11,102 nucleotides of DNA from Kangiellaceae bacterium (GCA_030148365.1 JASBTO010000237.1:1-11102); one strand, 5' to 3'; shown: positions 1 to 7,010, counted from the first letter of the stretch. Made by a program: numbers and translations. Notes: generated by a model from the sequence alone, not told the origin.

Positions 1-423
1 CTGGGCCAGCTCCGACAGCAGCAGATCGGCATAGGGCGCCAGCCGCGCTTCGGTGTAGCGCATCGCCGCAAAGGACTTGGGATCATCGGGCGCACCCCAG
101 TTGCCCTGACCGTCCACGAGGGGATAACGGTAGGAAAACGGCTGCGCCATCAGCACCATGGCTTCGTAACAGGCGGAATCGCCGTGAGGGTGAAACTTAC
201 CGAGCACGTCGCCGACGGTGCGGGCGGATTTCTTGTGTTTAGAGGTTGCCTTGAGGCCGAGTTCGCTCATGGCATAGACGATGCGTCTTTGCACCGGCTT
301 GAGACCGTCACCGAGATGGGGCAGGGCCCGATCCATGATGACGTACATGGAATAGTTGAGGTAGGCCTGCTCGGTAAATTCCGCCAGGGGTTTCTGCTCA
401 ACGCCTTCGTAATTCAGATCCAC
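1..423 (-). CDS. parC: DNA topoisomerase IV subunit A, N-terminal part (cut by window edge)
   Basis: This is the breakage-reunion subunit of topoisomerase IV, which with ParE unlinks daughter chromosomes in the cytoplasm. The first 141 codons lie in the window and the rest continues past position 1. The translation runs MDLNYEGVEQKPLAEFTEQ and then matches E. coli ParC almost residue for residue. The catalytic tyrosine is Y123 in AAMRYTE. The quinolone-determining segment reads HPHGDSACYE with S83 and E87 (E. coli S80 and E84), the susceptible-type residues. I chose the GTG start at 423: it has GGAG at 430-433 six bases upstream, and an in-frame TAA lies just before. It follows parE after 41 bases and is probably cotranscribed with it. 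GyrA is the only close alternative; adjacency to parE and the ParC-like N-terminus favour ParC. Confidence 0.96.
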   Translation of the reverse strand, partial: MDLNYEGVEQKPLAEFTEQAYLNYSMYVIMDRALPHLGDGLKPVQRRIVYAMSELGLKATSKHKKSARTVGDVLGKFHPHGDSACYEAMVLMAQPFSYRYPLVDGQGNWGAPDDPKSFAAMRYTEARLAPYADLLLSELAQ

Positions 424-440
424 TCGTGACTCCAGTTATG

Positions 441-463
441 CCGGTAGTGTCTGGGACTACCGG
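441..463 (-). other. Perfect 8-bp inverted repeat in the parE-parC spacer
   Basis: CCGGTAGT at 441-448 is the exact reverse complement of 456-463, with a 7-base loop at 449-455. It fills most of the 41-base gap between the parE stop and the parC GTG and ends 7 bases before the parC ribosome binding site. No T-run follows on the minus strand, so it does not look like an intrinsic terminator. I infer an RNA hairpin affecting transcript processing, stability or parC translation; the role is untested. Confidence 0.55.
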
Positions 464-464
464 T

Positions 465-2354
465 TCAGATTTCTGCCAGGTTGCCCTTGTCTTCGAGCCA
501 GCCCTTGCGATCCGCGGCCCGTTTTTTACCAAGCAGCATATCCAGCAATTGCTCGCTCTGATCGCCACCCTCGATGGTCAGCTGCACCAGACGCCGGGTG
601 TCCGGGGCCATGGTGGTTTCCCGTAGCTGTTTCGGATTCATCTCGCCCAGACCCTTGAAGCGGGTCACCTGGACCTTGCCGCGTTTTTTCTCCGCCTTGA
701 TCTGGTCCTTGATGCCGGTCAGTTCTTCTTCATCCAGAGCGTAGAAAATCTCCTTGCCGACATCAATCCGGTACAGTGGCGGCATGGCGACAAAGACGTG
801 TCCGGCCTTGACCAGCGGTCGGAAATGGCGCAGAAACAGCGCGCACAACAGGGTGGCGATATGAAGGCCATCAGAGTCGGCGTCGGCGAGAATACAAATC
901 TTGCCGTAACGCAGTTTCGACAGATCACTGCTGCCCGGCTCCAGGCCGATGGCCACGGAGATGTCGTGGACTTCCTGGGAGGCCATAATATCGACAGGCT
1001 CCACTTCCCAGGTGTTCAGAATTTTGCCGCGCAGCGGCATGATGGCCTGGAATTCCTTGTCCCGGGCCTGCTTGGCGGAGCCGCCCGCCGAATCGCCTTC
1101 CACCAGAAACAGTTCACTGGCCATGGCGTCCTGACCGGCGCAGTCCGCCAGTTTGCCCGGCAACGCCGGTCCTGCGGTGACTTTTTTTCGAATGACTTTC
1201 TTGCCCGCGCGCAACCTCTTCTGGGCGTTATTGATGGCCATTTCGGCAAGCTCTTCGCCGATAGCCGGATGCTGGTTGAGATACAGGCTGAAGGCGTCCT
1301 TGACCACCCCCGAGACGAAAGCGGCGCATTGCCGGGACGAGAGACGCTCCTTGGTCTGGCCGGAGAACTGGGGATCTTCAAGCTTGACCGAGAGCACATA
1401 GGCGATGCGATCCCAGATATCGTCGGCGGACAGTTTCACGCCGCGCGGGACCAGGTTGCGGAACTCGCAGAATTCCCGAACCGCCTCCAGCAAACCGGTC
1501 CGCAAGCCATTGACGTGGGTGCCGCCGAGGGGCGTCGGGATCAGGTTGACGTAACTTTCATTGATGACGTCACCCCCTTCCGGCAGCCACCAGAAAGCCC
1601 AGTCGACCGCTTCCAGATCTCCTGCCATGGCCCCGCAAAAAGGCACATCAGGCAGCGACGGCGCTTCGCCCCGGGCCAGGGACAGATAGTCCGCCAGACC
1701 GGCTTCATAAAACCACTCGTCCTTCTCGCCGGAGAGACGATTGTCGAGTTGCACCTTGAGGCCCGGACAGAGGACGGCTTTGGCCCGCAGCAGGTGTTTG
1801 AGGCGCGATACGGAAAACTTCGGGGAATCAAAATATTTCGGATCCGGCCAGAAAATCACACGGGTGCCCGTGTTGCGCTTGCCGACGTCACCGGTCACTT
1901 TCAGATCGGAAACCTTGTCGCCGTTTTCGAACCGGATCCCGTATTCCTTGCCACCCCGTTTAACGGTCACCTCGACCCCGGTCGACAGGGCGTTGACGAC
2001 GGAGATTCCGACCCCGTGCAGGCCACCGGAAAACTGGTAGTTCTTGTTGGAGAACTTACCGCCGGCGTGCAACTTGGTCATGATCAGCTCGACGCCGGAA
2101 ATGCCCTCCTCAGGATGAATATCCACGGGCATGCCCCGGCCATCATCACTGACTTCCAGGCTGCCATCCTTGTGCAGGATGACGCTGATGGTACTGGCGT
2201 GTCCGGCCAACGCCTCGTCGACGCTGTTGTCGATGACTTCCTGGCCGAGATGGTTGGGCCGGGTCGTGTCCGTATACATGCCCGGACGCTTTTTGACGGG
2301 GTCGAGACCACTTAAGACCTCAATCGCTTCTGCATTATAAGTGCTGGCGGACAT
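465..2354 (-). CDS. parE: DNA topoisomerase IV subunit B (ATPase)
   Basis: This is the ATP-driven subunit of topoisomerase IV, partner of ParC in decatenating and relaxing DNA. The 629-residue product is the usual length for ParE and aligns with E. coli ParE throughout. The GHKL ATPase domain comes first: E39 and N43 in EVIDNSVDEA, DDGRG at 70-74, and the ATP-lid glycine motif GGLHGVG at 110-116. The transducer domain carries the QTK loop at 333-335. The TOPRIM domain has E419 in LVEGDSAGG and D491/D493/D495 in DADSDG. The C-terminus has the short ParE form ending GWLEDKGNLAEI, without the GyrB insertion. The ATG at 2354 gives an N-terminus two residues longer than in E. coli. Its best ribosome binding site, GAGGAG at 2368-2373, is 13 bases away, which is long. 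It sits upstream of parC in the same direction. Confidence 0.98.
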   Translation of the reverse strand: MSASTYNAEAIEVLSGLDPVKKRPGMYTDTTRPNHLGQEVIDNSVDEALAGHASTISVILHKDGSLEVSDDGRGMPVDIHPEEGISGVELIMTKLHAGGKFSNKNYQFSGGLHGVGISVVNALSTGVEVTVKRGGKEYGIRFENGDKVSDLKVTGDVGKRNTGTRVIFWPDPKYFDSPKFSVSRLKHLLRAKAVLCPGLKVQLDNRLSGEKDEWFYEAGLADYLSLARGEAPSLPDVPFCGAMAGDLEAVDWAFWWLPEGGDVINESYVNLIPTPLGGTHVNGLRTGLLEAVREFCEFRNLVPRGVKLSADDIWDRIAYVLSVKLEDPQFSGQTKERLSSRQCAAFVSGVVKDAFSLYLNQHPAIGEELAEMAINNAQKRLRAGKKVIRKKVTAGPALPGKLADCAGQDAMASELFLVEGDSAGGSAKQARDKEFQAIMPLRGKILNTWEVEPVDIMASQEVHDISVAIGLEPGSSDLSKLRYGKICILADADSDGLHIATLLCALFLRHFRPLVKAGHVFVAMPPLYRIDVGKEIFYALDEEELTGIKDQIKAEKKRGKVQVTRFKGLGEMNPKQLRETTMAPDTRRLVQLTIEGGDQSEQLLDMLLGKKRAADRKGWLEDKGNLAEI

Positions 2355-2605
2355 GGATCGCGGTTTACTCCTCGCGTTTACAGAATCAGGCGGGCATTAC
2401 AGCCATTGTACGCTGTATTGGTATGGTTATTTTTTTAACCAGCTATCCTAAAAAGCGGCGCAGGAAATGTAAAGCAAAGTCACCAGAAAGTACCGTCCGG
2501 GCACGGGGCCGGCCTGCGGGATGCTCCGGCAAACCGGGTACAGGTGCGCCTATCTCGTTGTAAAGCAGGAAGAAAAATTCAGGAAGGGTGCGAAAGGGAT
2601 ATCGC
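2355..2605. other. Intergenic spacer between cpdA and parE
   Basis: This 251-base gap has no supported gene. In E. coli this place holds yqiA, and I see no remnant of that esterase (no LHGFNSS or GSSLGG motif). The half nearer parE is AT-rich around 2425-2458 and contains a minus-strand TACAAT at 2405-2410 that could be a -10 box for parE, but no matching -35 is visible. A weak 5-bp inverted repeat with a T-rich loop lies at 2425-2440. The half nearer cpdA is GC-rich around 2495-2530, with the palindrome GGCCGGCC at 2507-2514. No convincing terminator follows cpdA, so read-through into parE is possible. Confidence 0.5.
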
Positions 2606-3430
2606 TCAGTAACCGTTCATGGTCATATCGACCCGCACCGGAAATGCGATCGCGCGATGCACTTCGGTCTCGATACGGCCATCGGCATGACAGCGCAGCG
2701 TCCGGTAGCCCGGACATTCACTGCTGGCGGCAAATTCTTCGGAATGACGCTGGAACTGCACGCAGGTCGAGGGCGTGGCCAGATAACGACGGCCCTGCAG
2801 GGTCTGATCCAGTTCCTGGTGCACATGGCCGCACAGCATGGCCTTCACCTGCGGGTGATCGGCAAGGATTTCCTGCACCCGGGCCGCGTTGCGTAGACCG
2901 ATCTTGTCCAGCCAGGCACTCCCGACCGGCACCGGCTGGTGATGGGTCACCAGCAAGGCAGGGCTTTCCTTGGCGCCCTTGAGGGTTGTCTCCAGATACT
3001 GCAATTCGTCGTCGTCGAGTTGGCCGTGAACCTTGCCCGGGACCTGGCTGTTGAGCAGGATAATCTGCCAGTCGCCCACTTTCAGGCACTTGTCCGAGGA
3101 AATTGCCTGATCCCGGGAGCGCATCAGGGGAAAGTCATCGTGATTGCCGGGGATCCAGAAAACCGGAACCTCGAACATCGACATGCGTTCACAAAAATAA
3201 TCGTAGGCTTCGGCAGACAAATCCTGGGCGATATCACCACTGACCAGCACCAGATCGGGTCGGTCATGACCCCGGTACTGAACCTTGTCCAGTACCGCCT
3301 CCAGGCTGTCGCGCGTATTGACTCCCAACAGGTCGGCTTCCGGCGCCGCATAGATGTGCGGGTCGGTAATATGCAGAATGTCGAAATATCCCGGATTCCG
3401 GGGTAACAGCGTTCTGGTCAATAAAGCCAA
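2606..3430 (-). CDS. cpdA: 3',5'-cyclic-AMP phosphodiesterase CpdA
   Basis: CpdA hydrolyses cAMP to AMP and so lowers CRP-dependent signalling; it is a cytoplasmic class III phosphodiesterase of the calcineurin-like metallophosphoesterase fold. The 274-residue product shows the metal-binding series in order: D23 and H25 in TDPH, GD at 65-66, GNHD at 95-98, HH at 163-164 and GHVH at 201-204. It aligns with E. coli CpdA, including ATPSTCVQF and the final GY. The start is the TTG at 3430: the first metal Asp is then residue 23 (22 in E. coli), an in-frame TAA lies 15 bases upstream, and no ATG or GTG start fits. AGG eight bases upstream is a weak ribosome binding site. The 40-base gap after yqiB is very AT-rich and contains a possible minus-strand TTAAGA-17-TATAAA promoter. 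Confidence 0.95.
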   Translation of the reverse strand: MALLTRTLLPRNPGYFDILHITDPHIYAAPEADLLGVNTRDSLEAVLDKVQYRGHDRPDLVLVSGDIAQDLSAEAYDYFCERMSMFEVPVFWIPGNHDDFPLMRSRDQAISSDKCLKVGDWQIILLNSQVPGKVHGQLDDDELQYLETTLKGAKESPALLVTHHQPVPVGSAWLDKIGLRNAARVQEILADHPQVKAMLCGHVHQELDQTLQGRRYLATPSTCVQFQRHSEEFAASSECPGYRTLRCHADGRIETEVHRAIAFPVRVDMTMNGY

Positions 3431-3470
3431 TGCAAAAGCCTGTTATTTATATGTAATTGTTTATTATTTC

Positions 3471-3929
3471 TTAAAAACTCAGCAAATACTGCGAACAATT
3501 CCCACCCTGAATGTGACTGCGGCCAAAGCGCAGGCAAAAAGCCAGCCATTCGCCAAGAAAATGGTTCAATCGCTCTTTTTCATCCACCTGGCTCATGTCG
3601 TCATTGGGATAGGCACGTACGGCCTTGAGCATACCCTGATTGACACCGGCCAGCACTTCCGCCATGTGGGCATCGTGATACAACCGTACCAGCATGGCTT
3701 TGCTGCCCAGCCAGCGATGCAGGGGCGAGGTGTCTTCCAGCTTCAGGGTGAGGGTGTAACGGCTCTGCTGTTCGACGGATATGCGAACCGGCGCCTGACC
3801 GTCAAGGGCCAGCATGAAGGCTCCTTCCGGCAGCGGCTCAGGCAACAGCTTGCAGAGGCTGGCGTAGTTGACGGCGCATTGCGCCATCCAGCCAGGCACG
3901 TCGGGTCGGTATTTTTTTGCTACTGCCAT
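3471..3929 (-). CDS. yqiB: DUF1249 family protein YqiB
   Basis: This is a conserved cytoplasmic protein of unknown function, and I assign none. The 152-residue product matches E. coli YqiB across its length: KKYRPDVPGWM at the N-terminus, LVRLYHDAHMAEV near residue 80-95, YPNDDM and DEKERLNHFLGEWLAFCL. No signal peptide or membrane segment is visible. The C-terminus runs about ten residues past the E. coli end (HIQGGNCSQYLLSF). The start ATG lies inside the end of nudF, a 10-base overlap, so translation is probably coupled to nudF. The fixed order nudF-yqiB-cpdA is shared with E. coli and suggests a linked role in nucleotide metabolism, but that is inference from position only. Confidence 0.92.
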   Translation of the reverse strand: MAVAKKYRPDVPGWMAQCAVNYASLCKLLPEPLPEGAFMLALDGQAPVRISVEQQSRYTLTLKLEDTSPLHRWLGSKAMLVRLYHDAHMAEVLAGVNQGMLKAVRAYPNDDMSQVDEKERLNHFLGEWLAFCLRFGRSHIQGGNCSQYLLSF

Positions 3930-4519
3930 CCCGTCCTTATTTCAGCCTCATTCAGTTCAAACCATTGTAATGCCAACAGGGTCATGGCGTTGTCAATGCG
4001 GCCATTGCGCACCCATTCATAGGCGGTTTTGCGTTCGGTGCGCAGCACACGGATGTCTTCATGCTCCTCCACCAGCCCCGCCCTTGAGGGCGCCTTGCTG
4101 GCATCGGTGCGTCCGCAAAACAGATGCACCCGTTCGGTCGTACCGCCGGGGCTGACCCAATAAGTCACTATAGGCAACAAGTCGACAAGGTTGCAACCGG
4201 CTTCCTCCAGCGCTTCCCGCTTCACGACTGTGTCTGGTTGCTCGCCATCTTCGACCATGCCGGCGACCAGTTCGACCAGCCAGGGGCTGTGCGCGTCCCT
4301 GATCGCACCCGGCCGGAACTGCTCAATCAGGACAAATTCGTCCAGCTCCGGATCGAACAGCAGCACCGCGGCGGATTCCCCGCGCTCAAAGACTTCCCGC
4401 TGAAAAACCTCGCTCCAGCCGCCATCAAACAGGCGGTGCTTGAGATGGTATCTTTCCAGCCGGAAAAAGCCCTTGTAGAGGGTTTCCTGCTGCCGGACTT
4501 CGAAATCATTTTTGTTCAT
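3920..4519 (-). CDS. nudF: ADP-ribose pyrophosphatase (Nudix hydrolase)
   Basis: NudF hydrolyses ADP-ribose to AMP and ribose 5-phosphate in the cytoplasm, removing a reactive product of NAD turnover. The 199-residue product has the Nudix box at residues 87-109, following GX5EX7REUXEEXGU: G87, E93, R101-E102 and E105-E106-A107-G108, with a cysteine at the final hydrophobic position where E. coli has leucine. The downstream segment SPGGTTERVHLF and the ending IDNAMTLLALQWFEL match E. coli NudF and separate it from other Nudix families. The ATG at 4519 gives a family-typical N-terminus; no strong ribosome binding site is seen before it. It is the first gene of the leftward run and overlaps yqiB by 10 bases. 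Confidence 0.95.
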   Translation of the reverse strand: MNKNDFEVRQQETLYKGFFRLERYHLKHRLFDGGWSEVFQREVFERGESAAVLLFDPELDEFVLIEQFRPGAIRDAHSPWLVELVAGMVEDGEQPDTVVKREALEEAGCNLVDLLPIVTYWVSPGGTTERVHLFCGRTDASKAPSRAGLVEEHEDIRVLRTERKTAYEWVRNGRIDNAMTLLALQWFELNEAEIRTGWQ

Positions 4520-4550
4520 GCTACAACCAATTACCGGTCCCGTGCGTCAC

Positions 4551-4578
4551 ACTATAATAGCGACCGGCAGGATGACAA
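4551..4578 (-). promoter_or_regulatory. Candidate sigma-70 promoter for the nudF operon
   Basis: On the minus strand TTGTCA (4578-4573, 5 of 6 matches to TTGACA) is followed after 16 bases by TATAGT (4556-4551, 5 of 6 matches to TATAAT). Transcription would start near 4544, giving a leader of about 25 bases before the nudF ATG at 4519. The call rests on consensus match and position only. Confidence 0.5.
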
Positions 4579-4612
4579 GCGCGGGGGCAGCGCCGGGACT
4601 AGGTCAGCGCCC

Positions 4613-4618
4613 TATAAT
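4613..4618 (+). promoter_or_regulatory. Candidate -10 box upstream of the methyltransferase gene
   Basis: A perfect TATAAT lies at 4613-4618, with a second perfect copy at 4553-4558; both read rightward within the divergent region 4520-4741. Neither has a good -35 element at 16-18 bases nor a TGn extension. If used, the 4613 box would give a leader of about 117 bases. An activator-dependent promoter is possible; chance occurrence is the alternative. The rest of this 222-base region shows no gene. Confidence 0.3.
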
Positions 4619-4741
4619 CTTGTTACACTTGCCCGGTTGCCAGAACACGGCCAACGAAATAGGCTTCAGGTTATCCAAGTCATTAGAAATTATGGGAAAC
4701 CCGGGGCTTACGCGAGACAGCTCTTTTTCCGGACGGGAACT

Positions 4742-5395
4742 ATGAATTTCGAACAGGCACGCTTTAACATGGTGGAGCAACAGGTACGCCCGTGGCAGGT
4801 ACTCGATAACCGGGTTCTGGATCTGCTGGCTTCGGTGCCCCGGGAAATCTTCGTGCCCGAGAAGTTCCGCAACCTCGCTTTCGCCGATACCCGCATCCCG
4901 CTTGAGCACGGCCAATGCATGATGCCACCCCGGGAAGAAGGCCGCATGTTACAGGCGCTGGCAGTCGGCGCGGATGACAAGGTACTGGAAATCGGCACCG
5001 GCACCGGCTACACGACAGCTCTCCTCGCCCATCTTGCGGACAAGGTCTACAGCGTTGATATCTTTCCCGAATTCATCGAAAGAGCCGGGCAACTGCTGTC
5101 CGCTCAGGGACTGGACAATATCGAACTGGAGGTGGCCGACGCGGCTTCAGGCTGGCAGCACCAGGCACCCTATGACGCTATTGCCGTCACCGGCAGTCTG
5201 TTCCGGATCCCGGAGCCCATGTACAAGCATTTGCGGGTCGGTGGCCGACTGTTTTGCATCATCGGCGAAGCGCCCGCCATGACCGCCGTGCTGGTAACCC
5301 GGATTGGCGAAAATGACTGGCGGGAGGAAACCCTGTTCGAAACCCAGCTGCCGGCCCTGCTGAATGCGGCCCGACCGTCTGAATTCCGTTTCTGA
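4742..5395 (+). CDS. Protein-L-isoaspartate O-methyltransferase-like protein
   Basis: This is a SAM-dependent methyltransferase of the PCMT family (COG2518 type), 217 residues, predicted cytoplasmic. The SAM-binding motif I is VLEIGTGTGYTT at residues 81-92, followed by the acidic strand end VYSVDIFPEF (D106), AD near 132-133, YDAIAVTGSL at 144-153 and LRVGGRLFCIIGE at 165-176. The N-terminal helix MNFEQARFNMVEQQVRPW resembles a PCMT subgroup often annotated beside tolC. In true Pcm enzymes the segment before motif I reads Q-T/S-I-S-x-P; here it is GQCMMPPREEG at 57-67, so the serine and threonine for isoaspartyl substrates are missing. Repair of isoaspartate is therefore doubtful and the substrate is unknown. 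I chose the ATG at 4742: GGGA lies five bases upstream, and the open frame before it has no family similarity. It is divergent from nudF and codirectional with tolC. Confidence 0.88.
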   Translation: MNFEQARFNMVEQQVRPWQVLDNRVLDLLASVPREIFVPEKFRNLAFADTRIPLEHGQCMMPPREEGRMLQALAVGADDKVLEIGTGTGYTTALLAHLADKVYSVDIFPEFIERAGQLLSAQGLDNIELEVADAASGWQHQAPYDAIAVTGSLFRIPEPMYKHLRVGGRLFCIIGEAPAMTAVLVTRIGENDWREETLFETQLPALLNAARPSEFRF

Positions 5396-5472
5396 TCCGG
5401 TCAGTTTGGCCGTTTATTGGGGAAATCGGACAGGCCGGACAACTGCCACAACACAAGGATCGCCGAAACCAC

Positions 5473-5491
5473 GGGGCCTGGGGCCTTTTTT
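5473..5491 (+). terminator. Possible intrinsic terminator after the methyltransferase gene
   Basis: GGCC at 5475-5478 can pair with GGCC at 5482-5485 around a 3-base loop, extended by two G-U pairs, and runs directly into six T residues at 5486-5491. The stem is short, so termination may be weak. The remaining spacer to tolC (5492-5627) holds no gene. I see no clear -35/-10 pair for tolC; AACAGG at 5615-5620 is its ribosome binding site. Confidence 0.4.
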
Positions 5492-5627
5492 GAACAACTG
5501 GTATGAAATTTGCTTTTCGTAACTCTATCAAGCGTTTGCTGACCTGAAGCCATTGGTGGCAGGGGAAATTCCGTCACCGGTCAACAAGCGCCCGACAAGT
5601 TTTGACGTGTTAATAACAGGTAAACCT

Positions 5628-6989
5628 ATGAAAAAAATCAGTCTCCTGACCTTGAGCATGGCCGCGGCCATCGGTTGCCAGTCCGTGACTGCCGACAATT
5701 TGGTAGAAATCTACAATCAAGCCCTGGATCATGATCCGGTTCTGCAGGCCAGCGCCGCCAATGTCATGTCCGTCGCCGAAGGGGTTACCCAGAACCGGGC
5801 CCCCTTGTTACCACAGCTCAGCGGACGCTGGTCCCGGCAATTGTCGGATTTCGCGGTCGAAGGCGAAATCAGCCCCGGTGTTCCGTCCGATCCTTTCGAC
5901 AGCAAGGGTCGAACCCGGACCTGGACCGTCCAGTTACAACAGGAGTTGTTCGACTGGCGTACCTGGAAAGCCCTGTCCCAGGCCGAGTTGCGCGCCACCC
6001 AGGCGGAAGTCAATCACGGCGCGGAACTCCAGAATCTGATCGTCAAGGTGGCGCAGCGCTATTTTGACGTGCTGTTTGCCGAAGACTCCCTGGAATTTGC
6101 CGGCGCGGAAAAAGACGCCTTCCAGAAAGAACTGGAGCAATCCAGACAGCGCTATGATGTGGGACTGATTGCGGTCACTGACGTTTACAATGCCCAAGCC
6201 AATTATGATCAGGCTGTGGCCCGGGAGATTGCCGCCAAGAACAGTCTCGACAATGCCTATGAAGCGCTGCGGGAAGTTACCGGCACCTATCATTATGATC
6301 TGCTCGAGTTACAGGACGATCTGCCGCTGTCCCGTCCCGAGCCCGAAAATCTGGATGACTGGGTGCGCGTTGCGCAGGAACAGAACCTCGCATTGCGCGC
6401 CCGGATGCTGGACGTGGACATCGCCCGGGAAGAAATCAAGCGCCGTCGTGGGGGCCACTACCCGACCGCCAACCTGTTCGCCAACTACACGGACCAGGAG
6501 CAGTTCACCCAACGGATGTTCGAAAATCCCCTGTCTCCGTCCGGCACCACCAACAATCTCAATGAAGGGGCGTCACTCACCTTCCAGGTCGATGTGCCGA
6601 TATTCTCCGGTTTCCGGGTGAGCTCCGAAGTCGATCAGGCCCAGTACGATTTCCAGCGGGCCAGCTACCAGCTTGAGGAAATCTACAGGGCGACCCAGCG
6701 CAATACCCGGAGTGCCTTCCTCGGCATTGATTCCTCAATCGGGTCCGTCAAGGCCTTCCGCCAATCGGAAGCCTCCAGCGCTTCGGCACTGGAAGCCACT
6801 GAAGCCGGTTATGAGGTCGGGACGCGCACTATTGTCGACGTGCTCAACAGCACCCGCGCGCTCTATCAGGCCAAACAGAATCTGGCCCGGGCCCGCTATG
6901 ACTATGTGCTCAACACCCTGCGCCTCAAGCAGGCAGCCGGTATTCTTACCGATGAGGATCTGCTGCTCGTCAATACCTGGCTGCGCTAG
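5628..6989 (+). CDS. tolC: Outer membrane efflux/secretion channel TolC
   Basis: TolC forms the trimeric outer membrane and periplasmic tunnel that joins inner-membrane pumps for drug efflux and type I secretion. The product is 453 residues. It starts with a signal peptide (MKKISLLTLSMAAA) with likely cleavage at A22-D23, and the mature start DNLVEIYNQAL resembles E. coli ENLMQVYQQAR. Both structural repeats of the outer membrane efflux family are present: GLIAVTDVYNAQANYD near 179-194 and GYEVGTRTIVDVLNSTRALY at 394-413. The gating contacts T184-D185, Y395 and R400 are kept. Of the aperture-ring aspartates D371/D374 of E. coli, the first is D404 and the second is N407. The long C-terminal tail of E. 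coli TolC is absent. The ATG at 5628, with CAGG seven bases upstream, is preferred over an upstream in-frame ATG at 5553 that would bury the signal peptide. C17 in AIGC is a weak lipobox look-alike. Confidence 0.94.
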   Translation: MKKISLLTLSMAAAIGCQSVTADNLVEIYNQALDHDPVLQASAANVMSVAEGVTQNRAPLLPQLSGRWSRQLSDFAVEGEISPGVPSDPFDSKGRTRTWTVQLQQELFDWRTWKALSQAELRATQAEVNHGAELQNLIVKVAQRYFDVLFAEDSLEFAGAEKDAFQKELEQSRQRYDVGLIAVTDVYNAQANYDQAVAREIAAKNSLDNAYEALREVTGTYHYDLLELQDDLPLSRPEPENLDDWVRVAQEQNLALRARMLDVDIAREEIKRRRGGHYPTANLFANYTDQEQFTQRMFENPLSPSGTTNNLNEGASLTFQVDVPIFSGFRVSSEVDQAQYDFQRASYQLEEIYRATQRNTRSAFLGIDSSIGSVKAFRQSEASSASALEATEAGYEVGTRTIVDVLNSTRALYQAKQNLARARYDYVLNTLRLKQAAGILTDEDLLLVNTWLR

Positions 6990-7010
6990 CAGGTATCCGG
7001 TCTTCCCCGT

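Noticed and set aside
798..2315. A 505-codon open frame on the plus strand opposite parE
   Set aside because: It is the reverse shadow of parE in GC-rich DNA. Its translation has no recognisable domain, while the minus strand encodes a full-length ParE with all motifs.
2507..2514. Palindrome GGCCGGCC as a protein binding site or terminator core
   Set aside because: An isolated 8-base GC palindrome is expected by chance in GC-rich DNA, and no T-run or second copy accompanies it.
3354..4022. A 222-codon plus-strand open frame across cpdA, yqiB and nudF
   Set aside because: It spans three conserved minus-strand genes and has no recognisable motif.
4124..4741. In-frame upstream extension of the methyltransferase gene (to 423 codons)
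   Set aside because: The extension runs antisense through nudF and the promoter region, and family similarity starts at the ATG at 4742, which has its own ribosome binding site.
5602..5607. TTGACG as a -35 box for tolC
   Set aside because: A -10 at the usual spacing would fall at the tolC start codon, so it cannot drive this gene.
5553..5627. Upstream in-frame ATG adding 25 residues to TolC
   Set aside because: It would put 25 polar residues before the signal peptide. The ATG at 5628 has CAGG at good spacing and gives a standard MKK-type signal.
5661..5680. TolC as a lipoprotein, from A-I-G-C17 in the signal region
   Set aside because: The -3 residue is Ala instead of the preferred Leu/Val/Ile, a good signal peptidase I site (VTA-D) follows, and TolC proper is not lipidated; only NodT/OprM relatives are.
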